From: Bacteroidales bacterium
Lineage (GTDB): Bacteria; Bacteroidota; Bacteroidia; Bacteroidales; SM23-62
Direction of reading: 5' to 3'
Assembly (NCBI GenBank): GCA_016783865.1
Contig: JADHVS010000144.1
Coordinates: forward strand, 1 to 11,215
Length of the DNA stretch: 11,215 nt
A program made the position numbers and the translations under genes. Positions 1-6,323 of the stretch are shown here, in pieces. Under the pieces are notes generated by a model, which searched no databases, had not been told where the DNA came from, and saw nothing but the letters and a program-made list of their open reading frames with translations. Within the stretch, counting starts at the first letter, position 1; every line of letters begins with the position of its first letter.

Positions 1-1
1 C

Positions 2-1186
2 AGCAGTAACCTGGGCGAATCAAAAGATAAAAACACCCGTCTCAAAAACCTTTTGCTGGACTTCCGTACATCCGATCTGGATTTACGGCCTTCACACCTG
101 GGAGGCGCTGATATCATCGGTGGGGCCTATGAATACCTCATCGCCAACTTTGCCAGCAATGCCGGTAAAAAGGCTGGTGAATTTTTTACCCCCAGTGAAG
201 TCTCTACCCTGGTTGCCCGCCTGACCAAATCTGCACCCGGTTCTCGAATCTGTGACCCTACCTGCGGCTCGGGTTCATTGCTGATCAAAGCCGGACAAGA
301 GGTAGGTTCTGAAAACTTCTCCCTGTACGGACAAGAAGCCAACGGAAGCACCTGGGCGTTAGCCGTTATGAACATGTTCCTGCATGGCTTTGACAATGCC
401 ACCATCCGCTGGGGCGATACCATCAGGAACCCTAAACTAAAGGAAGGCGATGCCCTGATGAAGTTCGATACCGTGGTGGCAAATCCTCCGTTTTCATTGG
501 ATAAATGGGGGAAAAGCAATGACAAGGAAGAATCTAAGTCCAGCGACAGTTTTGACCCCGAAACCGATCAATACAATCGTTTCTGGCGGGGTATCCCTCC
601 CAAAAGCAAAGGCGACTGGGCCTTTATCAGCCACATGATTGAAACCACCTATGAAGGCAGGGGAAAGGCAGGCGTTGTGGTGCCTCATGGCGTCTTGTTC
701 AGGGGGGCAGGCGAAGGGAAAATCAGGAGAAAAGTGATTGAAGAAAATATCCTGGATGCCGTAATTGGCTTGCCGGCCAATTTGTTTTTTGGCACCGGTA
801 TTCCGGCCGCCATCATGATTTTCAATAAAGGGAGGGATGATAACACCAACGTCCTGTTCATCGATGCCGGCCGCCACTTCGAAGCGGTGAAAAATCAAAA
901 TAAGTTACGGCCTCAGGACATTGACCACATCGTAGAAACTTACCGGCAGTTTAAGGATGATAAGCTCAGTCCCGGTATTGTGGAAGGAAAATTCAGTTAC
1001 ATCGCCACCTTTGAAGAAATCCGTGAGAATGATTTTAACCTGAACATTCCCCGGTATGTGGATACCTTTGAAGAGGAACCGGAAGTGGACATTGCCGCCG
1101 TACAACAGGAGATCGAGAAACTGGAGGACGAACTGAAATCCGTGCAGGCAGAGATGGATAAATACTTAAAGGAACTGCTGCCATGA
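2..1186 (+). CDS. hsdM: Type I R-M methyltransferase subunit HsdM (5' partial)
   Basis: This is the modification subunit of a type I R-M system. With HsdS it forms M2S, which methylates adenine N6 in the target using S-adenosylmethionine. Seen: GEFFTPSEV near nt 176-202 is typical of the family. DPTCGSGS (nt 254-277) is the AdoMet-binding motif I, and NPPF (nt 482-493) is catalytic motif IV of N6-adenine methylases. GIPAAIMIF (near nt 797-823) follows further on. The C-terminal ~40 residues are charged and heptad-like, as expected for the region that contacts HsdS. The frame is open to the window edge and reads SSNLGESKDKNTRL before the TTG at 53. That TTG is therefore not the start, and roughly the first 100 residues (HsdM N-terminal domain) lie outside. 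The stop overlaps the next start as ATGA, so the genes are probably translationally coupled. The gene is much more GC-rich than the inserted genes downstream. Confidence 0.96.
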   Translation, partial: SSNLGESKDKNTRLKNLLLDFRTSDLDLRPSHLGGADIIGGAYEYLIANFASNAGKKAGEFFTPSEVSTLVARLTKSAPGSRICDPTCGSGSLLIKAGQEVGSENFSLYGQEANGSTWALAVMNMFLHGFDNATIRWGDTIRNPKLKEGDALMKFDTVVANPPFSLDKWGKSNDKEESKSSDSFDPETDQYNRFWRGIPPKSKGDWAFISHMIETTYEGRGKAGVVVPHGVLFRGAGEGKIRRKVIEENILDAVIGLPANLFFGTGIPAAIMIFNKGRDDNTNVLFIDAGRHFEAVKNQNKLRPQDIDHIVETYRQFKDDKLSPGIVEGKFSYIATFEEIRENDFNLNIPRYVDTFEEEPEVDIAAVQQEIEKLEDELKSVQAEMDKYLKELLP

Positions 1187-2187
1187 AAGATCAAAAATCC
1201 GAAATACTGATCTATCAATCCAAAGACGGGCTTACGAAGATTGATGTCAGGCTGAAAGACGAAACCATCTGGCTCAATCAGTATCAGTTAGCTGAGTTGT
1301 TCCAGGCCGACAGGAGTTCTATCGTAAAGCACATAAAACACATTTACGATTCCGGAGAGCTGGTGGAAGAAGCAACTTGTGCAAAAATTGCACAAGTTCA
1401 AAAGGAGGGCAACAGGGCTGTATCGCGGGACATCTTATACTATAATCTCGATGTAATCATTTCGGTGGGATACCGGGTACAATCGCATGTGGCCACCCAT
1501 TTTCGTATCTGGGCGACACAAAGGCTGAAAGAATATATCATCAAAGGGTTTGTATTGGATGATGAACGGTTGAAAGAGGCAAGGAATACCTATTTCGATG
1601 AACTGCTTGCCCGTATCCGCGACATCCGCAGCAGCGAAAAGGTTTTTTACCGGAAAATCTGCGACATCTATGCAACCAGCATGGATTATGACGCCAATAC
1701 GGATTTCACCCGGGAATTTTACGCAACGGTCCAGAACAAATTCCATTGGGCTATTCATGCTCATACGGCCGCTGAACTGATCATGCAGAGAGCCGATGCC
1801 ACGAAACCGAACATGGGGTTAACCAATTTTCCGGGCAATGAAATCAAAAAGCAGGATGTAACGGTAGGTAAAAACTACCTCAACGAGGAAGAATTGGATC
1901 AGCTCAACCGTATTGTGAACCAATACCTGGAATTTGCCGAGCTCCAGGCCCTGAGACGCAAGCCCATGTATATGAAAGAATGGATCAAGAAGCTGCATGA
2001 TTTCCTTACCCTGAACGAACGGGAAATTCTGATGCACAGCGGTAACATCTCACACGAAGAAGCGGAACGGCATGCAGTTACGGAATACGAAAAGTACAAA
2101 TCAGAGGAAAGAAAAAAAATAGACCGGTCGGAAGATGAACTGGACAGGGCTGTTAAAAAACTGGAAGCGAAGAAGGAGGAAACGTAA
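1183..2187 (+). CDS. rhuM: RhuM-family protein, type I R-M companion
   Basis: A 334-residue protein of the RhuM family (first named as a Salmonella virulence gene), often annotated as a DNA-binding protein clustered with type I R-M systems. Its biochemical role is not established. Seen: residues ~20-125 resemble the Bro-N/antirepressor-like DNA-binding region (IWLNQYQLAELF, HIKHIYDSGEL, SVGYRVQSHVATHFRIWA). The conserved core FHWAIHAHTAAELI is at 187-200, followed by RADATKPNMGL and KNYLNEEELDQLNRIV. The C-terminal ~40 residues are highly charged (KKIDRSEDELDRAVKKLEAK) and probably helical. The ATG overlaps the hsdM stop by 4 bases, and AAGGA at 1169-1173 gives a plausible ribosome site, unlike most genes here. 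Position between hsdM and hsdS fits the family's usual setting. It may modulate expression or activity of the R-M enzyme; that is inference. Confidence 0.9.
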   Translation: MKDQKSEILIYQSKDGLTKIDVRLKDETIWLNQYQLAELFQADRSSIVKHIKHIYDSGELVEEATCAKIAQVQKEGNRAVSRDILYYNLDVIISVGYRVQSHVATHFRIWATQRLKEYIIKGFVLDDERLKEARNTYFDELLARIRDIRSSEKVFYRKICDIYATSMDYDANTDFTREFYATVQNKFHWAIHAHTAAELIMQRADATKPNMGLTNFPGNEIKKQDVTVGKNYLNEEELDQLNRIVNQYLEFAELQALRRKPMYMKEWIKKLHDFLTLNEREILMHSGNISHEEAERHAVTEYEKYKSEERKKIDRSEDELDRAVKKLEAKKEET

Positions 2188-2300
2188 TTGATATCAAAGA
2201 TGCAACATAAAGAATGCGAAGAATTAAGTGAATTACCACGGACTTTAGGCCGGGGGAATTCAAAACAATAACTGAATCTTCTTTTTCTACGCATTATAAT

Positions 2301-2354
2301 GATGAACTGGACAGAGCGATGAAAAAACTGAAGGGAAAGAAGAAAGAGAAATGA
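2301..2354 (+). pseudogene. Duplicated remnant of a rhuM 3' end
   Basis: This stretch reads DELDRAMKKLKGKKKEK then stop. It closely copies the last 17 codons and stop of the intact rhuM (DELDRAVKKLEAKKEET, nt 2134-2187). By hand about 40 of 54 bases match, without gaps. The open frame runs back to about nt 2232 (reading DFRPGEFKTITESSFSTHYN before it), but that part has no visible counterpart in rhuM. The simplest reading is the tail of a second, diverged rhuM-like gene left by recombination or deletion, or the old 3' end displaced by an incoming copy. The spacer 2188-2300 otherwise shows only a weak 23-codon frame (nt 2200-2271) that I do not consider a gene. Confidence 0.7.
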
Positions 2355-2408
2355 ACGCCCCTACTGGTCGAAATCACCATGCTTGAGTTAGCAGTAAACA
2401 AATTTATT

Positions 2409-3284
2409 ATGGCAATTTCTGACAGAACAAGAAAAATTATTTGGGCGAGATCCGGAAATAGATGTGCTATTTGTCAAATAGAACTCGTCCAAGAAAAGGA
2501 TCCATATAATGTTCATTTAAATTTAGGTGAAGAATGTCATATTATTAGTAAACAACCAAAAGGGCCTAGGTATTTTCAAATTACTGACTTTGATTATGAT
2601 GGGGGCGATAATTTATTGCTACTTTGTTGTAATCATCATAAAATGATTGATGAACAATCAGAATCTTTCCCTCTCGAAAAGCTAATACAAATCAAAATTA
2701 ACCATGAGAATTGGGTCAAGTCTACTCTTGGAGTAAGTGAGCCAACTGACACAACAGTTAACGCTCAAAATCACTTAATCAATCTTATAGGTTTTGTTTC
2801 AAGTAAACATGACATTGAAATGAATATTCAATCAAGCAAACAAATATATAATACAGAAAAGGGTCTTCAACTTGCTTTTACCGAAGTAGAATCAATTCAA
2901 TCACAAATCACTAGTATGGTTCAAGCAATCCAAAAATCATCTCCACAATACAGAATCGAAGTTAGAAATAACAATAACAGAATTTGTGATATTAGATTTA
3001 AAGGATTCACTTTTCTAGCACAATTCTATCAAGCATACAGTAATGTAGCCCATGATTCATACTTGTTATTTGGTATTGTTGATGGATTGTTCAGACCTAA
3101 TGGTATGGCAGAAGATACGGCATTTCATATGCCACATTTACTTGATATAATAAGGCTTGATTTTACAGTAAATGATGAAGGAGTTTTCGGATGGGCTGAC
3201 CAAACAAATAAAAGTAACTTTTACTCATCAAAGGAAATAACGTATATATGGGTAACCAAATTCTTTAAACGTGTTCTACAATAA
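2409..3284 (+). CDS. HNH endonuclease-like protein with unassigned C-terminal domain
   Basis: A protein of 291 residues from the ATG at 2409. I prefer this start because MAISDRTRKI leads straight into the domain; an in-frame ATG at 2379 would add ten residues. Seen, numbered from 2409: a zinc-knuckle-like CAIC (C19, C22), then EECHI with the likely catalytic H44, N68 in GDNLLLLCC, and CCNHHKMID (C73, C74, H76, H77). This order fits the CxxC-containing McrA-like HNH nucleases, which cut DNA with a divalent metal. After about residue 110 comes ~180 residues I cannot assign. These include a helical stretch (~135-175), a low-complexity RNNNNR and a probably mixed alpha/beta end rich in aromatic residues. 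The gene is visibly AT-rich compared with hsdM and hsdR and lacks a clear ribosome site. Its position inside an R-M operon suggests a defence nuclease whose C-terminal part senses or binds a target, which is inference. Confidence 0.85.
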   Translation: MAISDRTRKIIWARSGNRCAICQIELVQEKDPYNVHLNLGEECHIISKQPKGPRYFQITDFDYDGGDNLLLLCCNHHKMIDEQSESFPLEKLIQIKINHENWVKSTLGVSEPTDTTVNAQNHLINLIGFVSSKHDIEMNIQSSKQIYNTEKGLQLAFTEVESIQSQITSMVQAIQKSSPQYRIEVRNNNNRICDIRFKGFTFLAQFYQAYSNVAHDSYLLFGIVDGLFRPNGMAEDTAFHMPHLLDIIRLDFTVNDEGVFGWADQTNKSNFYSSKEITYIWVTKFFKRVLQ

Positions 3285-3296
3285 ATTTGTCCACTA

Positions 3297-3348
3297 CTAA
3301 CAAGCCTGCAGCCGGCCAGACAACCACCAATTCAAGGCGGCGTTATAG
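3297..3348 (+). repeat. attC-like site 1 downstream of the HNH gene
   Basis: A 52-base element starts 12 bases after the HNH stop codon. It opens with CTAACAAGCCTGC and ends with AAGGCGGCGTTATAG. The outer TAAC (3298-3301) can pair with GTTA (3342-3345), and GCC (3304-3306) with GGC (3336-3338 or 3339-3341). CTACTAAC against GTTATAG is complementary apart from one extra C. Integron attC sites also carry outer YAAC and GTTR core boxes around imperfect inverted arms and sit just after a cassette gene. The same 13-base opening recurs after the next gene (3983-3995). The inner arms pair poorly, so this is a candidate only. Confidence 0.45.
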
Positions 3349-3358
3349 AGTTCTAAAA

Positions 3359-3439
3359 ATGAAGAAACGAATTCTAACAAAATACAAAGTGATCCCACCC
3401 GGCGTCTACTGGCGGAGCATTAGTGGGCATGGAATTTAA
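3359..3439 (+). CDS. Possible 26-residue small ORF
   Basis: A frame from ATG to TAA reads MKKRILTKYKVIPPGVYW and continues to GHGI. It lies in the ~160-base spacer between the HNH gene and the membrane-anchored gene. I do not recognise it. The residue make-up is protein-like (basic N-terminus, PPGVYW), and the second half is richer in GC than the flanking genes. There is no clear ribosome site, and a frame of this length can occur by chance. It could equally be a fragment of something lost. Confidence 0.15.
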   Translation: MKKRILTKYKVIPPGVYWRSISGHGI

Positions 3440-3450
3440 CAAATTAAGCG

Positions 3451-3969
3451 ATGGTAGATTTTTTAAGTCAATATTGGTCACAGATAGCCTTGCTTCTTGG
3501 AATCTTCGGCTATATTATTAAAATAATTTTCGAGGCTAGAGTAAAAATCAAGGAGATTAAATTTTCTCATTTACATTTACTCAGAACAAAAGAAATCAAA
3601 GAGTTTTATTTGTCTTTTCTTGATGTTGAAGATATGTTGAAAAGATACAATGCCAGAGCATTTAGTATTACCAACCTTGATGAAACTTTTTACTTAGAAA
3701 AAGATTTAAAGATTAACTCTTTCAAAAAAAATCTTGAGTCTCTAAAGTTAATTATTGATAAATCAAAGAGTAATAATTTGGAAAGCCTAATAAACGAGTT
3801 TCAGGAGATTGATAATAAGATATGTGTTTGTGAATCGAACATTCGTTGTGATTTGAACAAAGAAGAATCCATTCAATTATTAAACGACACTTATGTTTAT
3901 CTGGATAAAAATCTTCCTCAACTGAAGCTAAAATTAGAAAAAATTCTTAGAGATATTAATGGAGTATAA
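3451..3969 (+). CDS. Small membrane-anchored helical protein, unknown function
   Basis: A 172-residue protein I do not recognise. Seen: one hydrophobic segment at about residues 8-27 (YWSQIALLLGIFGYIIKIIF) followed by the basic RVKIKEIK. This predicts an N-terminal membrane anchor with the bulk of the protein in the cytoplasm. The remainder is highly charged and mostly helical (EIKEFYLSFLDVEDMLKRY, KKNLESLKLIIDKSK, KLKLEKILRDI), possibly coiled coil, with three cysteines near 125-133. No catalytic motif is visible. Base composition is strongly AT-rich, like the HNH gene and unlike hsdM and hsdR. The stop is followed 13 bases later by the same 13-mer that follows the HNH gene. Single-helix orphan proteins are common in integron cassettes and as membrane partners in defence modules; either role is inference. 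Confidence 0.7.
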   Translation: MVDFLSQYWSQIALLLGIFGYIIKIIFEARVKIKEIKFSHLHLLRTKEIKEFYLSFLDVEDMLKRYNARAFSITNLDETFYLEKDLKINSFKKNLESLKLIIDKSKSNNLESLINEFQEIDNKICVCESNIRCDLNKEESIQLLNDTYVYLDKNLPQLKLKLEKILRDINGV

Positions 3970-3982
3970 GATTTCACGCACC

Positions 3983-4027
3983 CTAACAAGCCTGCCGACA
4001 ATTCATGCAATTAAGCTAGGCTATATT
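3983..4027 (+). repeat. attC-like site 2 downstream of the membrane-protein gene
   Basis: It begins 13 bases after the stop at 3969 with CTAACAAGCCTGC, identical over 13 bases to site 1, and ends AAGCTAGGCTATATT, parallel to AAGGCGGCGTTATAG in site 1. GCCT (3991-3994 with the preceding G at 3990) pairs with AGGC (4018-4021), and AATT elements near the centre extend an imperfect hairpin. Both sites also share AATTC inside. The right core is degraded (GCTATAT rather than GTTATAT), so if it is an attC-type site it is diverged. The remaining spacer up to hsdS (4028-4181) has no gene I can support. Confidence 0.42.
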
Positions 4028-4087
4028 CTAATCGAGTGGAATGGAGATTCAATAATGAAATGACTAAAACCAACTAAAAACCACTTA

Positions 4088-4128
4088 ATAATCCGTTCTG
4101 TTTTAGAGGCAGAGCTATAGCGGATTGT
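4088..4128. other. Imperfect hairpin upstream of hsdS
   Basis: ATAATCCG (4088-4095) pairs with CGGATTGT (4121-4128) over eight positions including one G-T pair, around a 25-base loop. The loop holds a second short pair, CTG with CAG. There is no T-tract after it, so it does not look like a factor-independent terminator. It lies 54 bases before the hsdS start and could affect hsdS expression or be a relic of the inserted segment. Confidence 0.25.
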
Positions 4129-4181
4129 GAACCATAAAAAGTATCTCGTTAGACAAGTTAATCAAAAAAACGATGAGCTAA

Positions 4182-5456
4182 ATGAAGAAGGAAAAAGATT
4201 CAGAAAATAAGACAAGAACATTCTACATTCATGAATTTCCAGGTGGTTGGGAGGTGAAGAAATTTGAAGACTTCGCTGAAATAGTTATGGGTCAATCACC
4301 TGAAGGGAATACATATAATCGAACAGGAGAAGGATTAGCTTTAATTAATGGCCCAACTGAATTCACGGAAAGGCATCCAATAAAAATACAATGGACATCT
4401 TCTCCCACTAAAATTTGCAAAAAAGGTGATGTGTTGCTTTGTGTAAGAGGCAGCTCAACGGGTAGGACTAATATTGCAGATGATATTTATTGCATAGGGA
4501 GAGGGATTGCAGCGATTAGAGGAAAAAAGAATAACGACCAATCGTATTTAGAGTTTCAAGTCGAAAGAATTGTTAATCAGATTTTAAAACTTACAACTGG
4601 CTCTACTTTTCCCAATATTGACAGCAAATCATTAAAAAGCATTAAGATCCTCCTACCTCCTCTCCCCGAACAAAAAGCCATAGCCCGGGTTCTTTCAACC
4701 TGGGATGAAGCCATCCACAAAACCAACCAGCTCATCGACCAAAAAGAACTCCGCAAAAAATGGTTGATGCAGCAGTTGTTAACGGGGAAGAAGAGATTGC
4801 CTGCATTTGGTGGGGAGTGGAAGGAAGTGAAAATCAGCGAAGCGTTTGCTTTTATAAAATCGTACTCATTTTCTAGGGATAATCTTACTTATGATAATCC
4901 AGATGCTGATATTTACTGTATCCATTATGGCGATATTCATGCTGTTTTCGAAAATGATATTGTCGATTTGAAAAGGGAAATAAATGTTCCATTGTTAAAG
5001 AAAGAATTCTCAAATGTGGAATTTGAATTTCTCAAAGACGGAGATGTAATTATTGCTGATGCATCCGAAGATTATGAGGGCGTTGGCGAAAGTATTGAAC
5101 TTGTTAATGTAGGAAAGAAGAAAATCATAGGTGGCCTTCATACAATTGTATTACGTGATAAAAATAAGTTGACTGCAAAAAGTTATCGTGCTTACTTATT
5201 CAATGGAGAAACGGTTTTAAATTCTCTGCGTAAGGTTGCAACAGGAATTTCAGTGTACGGAATCTCCAAAGGTAACCTAGCAAAAATACAAGTTATTCTT
5301 CCATCCATTGAAGAACAGACTGCCATTGCCGGGATCCTACAAGTGGCTGATAACGAAATACAACTTCTGAATAAAAAGCTGAAAGAACTCAAAGAGCAGA
5401 AGAAAGGGTTGATGCAGGTATTGTTGACAGGGAGAAAGAGATTGAAACAGATCTGA
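4182..5456 (+). CDS. hsdS: Type I R-M specificity subunit HsdS
   Basis: This subunit recognises the two halves of the bipartite target and bridges HsdM and HsdR. Seen in 424 residues: target-recognition domain 1 (~20-158, starting PGGWEVKKFEDFAEIVMGQS), conserved helical spacer (~159-206, LPPLPEQKAIARVL through LLTGKKRL), domain 2 (~212-372, with YCIHYGDIHAVF, GDVIIADASEDYEGVGE and SVYGISKGNL), and a second conserved helix (~373-422, LPSIEEQTAIAGIL through LLTGRKRL). This is the complete two-domain layout at normal length. The conserved spacer DNA is more GC-rich than the two recognition domains, the usual mosaic of swapped domains. The ATG follows an in-frame-unrelated TAA directly and has no clear ribosome site. 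Intervening insertions separate it from hsdM and rhuM, so it may need its own promoter, which I could not identify. Confidence 0.95.
   Translation: MKKEKDSENKTRTFYIHEFPGGWEVKKFEDFAEIVMGQSPEGNTYNRTGEGLALINGPTEFTERHPIKIQWTSSPTKICKKGDVLLCVRGSSTGRTNIADDIYCIGRGIAAIRGKKNNDQSYLEFQVERIVNQILKLTTGSTFPNIDSKSLKSIKILLPPLPEQKAIARVLSTWDEAIHKTNQLIDQKELRKKWLMQQLLTGKKRLPAFGGEWKEVKISEAFAFIKSYSFSRDNLTYDNPDADIYCIHYGDIHAVFENDIVDLKREINVPLLKKEFSNVEFEFLKDGDVIIADASEDYEGVGESIELVNVGKKKIIGGLHTIVLRDKNKLTAKSYRAYLFNGETVLNSLRKVATGISVYGISKGNLAKIQVILPSIEEQTAIAGILQVADNEIQLLNKKLKELKEQKKGLMQVLLTGRKRLKQI
4758..4799 (+). repeat. hsdS internal repeat, copy 1 (end of central conserved region)
   Basis: A 42-base segment encoding KWLMQQLLTGKKRL. 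It matches 5403-5444 at 34 of 42 positions by hand count with no gaps. It lies just before the second recognition domain. Paired repeats like this are the usual crossover points by which type I specificity genes exchange recognition domains. Confidence 0.75.
5403..5444 (+). repeat. hsdS internal repeat, copy 2 (C-terminal conserved region)
   Basis: A 42-base segment encoding KGLMQVLLTGRKRL, the counterpart of 4758-4799. It closes the second recognition domain, so the domain is flanked by direct repeats of opposite ends and could be replaced by homologous recombination. Confidence 0.75.
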
Positions 5457-5540
5457 ATAGTGAATATTTATCTATGGCCGGAAGATTATCACAAAACAAT
5501 CGACTGGTCTTACTAAATTGAAGTTCAAAAAATAACAGGT

Positions 5541-6002
5541 ATGACAAGTAAAACGTTCAACATTTATTGTGACGAAAGTACACATCTGCAAAATGACAAA
5601 CAGCCTTATATGCTTATCTCATATATAAGTTCTGCTTACAACCAGATAAAACAACATAAGGCCCATTTGAAGATGCTTCGGGCTAAACACAGGGTAAAAG
5701 GAGAAGTTAAATGGTCGAAGATATCAGGGTCAAAATATCATTATTACGCTGACTTAATTGATTATTTTTTTCTAAGTGATCTCAACTTCAGGACAGTCAT
5801 CATTGATAAAAAACAAATAGATGAAACAAAACCGGGATTTACCTATGATGATTTCTATTTCAGGATGTACTACCAGCTTTTACATCATAAACTCGATTTG
5901 GGAAACCAGTATAATATCTATTTCGATATAAAAGATACGTATAGTAATAAAAAGCTTAGGAAACTTAAAGAAATTCTTGCATGGAATGCATCAACTGCTT
6001 GA
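5541..6002 (+). pseudogene. DUF3800-family gene, 3'-truncated
   Basis: The first ~145 residues look like a DUF3800 protein, a family common in R-M and mobile loci and suspected to be a nuclease. Seen: NIYCDEST at residues 7-14 carries the family's hallmark DE pair, then KGEVKWSKIS, FRTVIIDKKQID, FYFRMYYQLLHHKLDL and IYFDIKDTYSNKKLRKLKEIL. After about nt 5972 the frame gives only AWNASTA and a stop. The expected C-terminal half (around 100 residues, normally including a second acidic motif region) is missing, and the DNA continues in another frame with unrelated coding sequence. A deletion has therefore probably fused two broken genes. It lies 84 bases after hsdS, a position where DUF3800 genes are often found. 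A functional short protein is possible but unlikely. Confidence 0.75.
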
Positions 6003-6213
6003 AATTGGCCATCTGAATGATTTTCAACGAAGAATGTCTTTATTGGGTATATTCAAAAGAGATATTGAGAACAATGCTTCATTTCAATTTAGGTCAAAAC
6101 AGGTCCGTCCGATAAAAAAAGAGGGGCAGCCTTCAATGGATACACTTTTTAATCATTTAATAACGCGCGAAGATCGGGATGATAAAGGAAATCCATTAAA
6201 CCGCAAGACCCGG
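5977..6213 (+). pseudogene. Internal fragment of an unidentified gene
   Basis: About 79 codons in the frame +1 to the DUF3800 remnant read LLEIGHLNDFQRRMSLLGIF, then KRDIENNASFQFRSK, VRPIKKEGQPSMDTLFNHLI and GNPLNRKTR. The composition is clearly protein-like. After about nt 6213 the frame runs into sequence with no protein character. From memory it resembles the N-terminal part of small proteins that sit in Bacteroidota type I R-M loci, possibly RNase/toxin-like, but I cannot name the family. It lacks a convincing start (the frame opens with TTG at 5977 inside the DUF3800 end) and its C-terminal part, so I read it as a deletion remnant. Confidence 0.5.
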
Positions 6214-6323
6214 TACATATCGGGATGTATCGGGCCTCGAAACTCCTTCCTCCGAAGTTGGCAGGATGAGCAGATGCAAATATACTCATTTTTATACAAT
6301 TGCAACAAATCAGATAAAAAATT
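6214..6323. other. Spacer before hsdR, no gene seen
   Basis: It contains a short direct repeat (ATATCGGG at 6228-6235, then TATCGGG at 6239-6245) and an AT-rich stretch ending at the hsdR start. It should hold the hsdR promoter if hsdR is transcribed separately, but no promoter or ribosome site is clear. Confidence 0.3.

Noticed and set aside
53..55. TTG as the hsdM start
   Set aside because: The frame is open to the window edge with HsdM-like residues before it, and the family's N-terminal domain is missing, so the gene continues upstream.
2200..2271. 23-codon frame after rhuM
   Set aside because: Too short, no ribosome site, no recognisable content, and it lies in a region that looks like recombination debris.
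4099..4119. GTTTTAGAGGCAGAGCTATAG resembles the start of a type II CRISPR repeat or tracrRNA
   Set aside because: It occurs once, there are no spacers or further repeats, and no cas gene is present; the likeness is partial and probably chance.
4088..4128. Hairpin upstream of hsdS as a terminator
   Set aside because: The loop is 25 bases and no T-tract follows, so it does not fit a factor-independent terminator; kept only as an unexplained inverted repeat.
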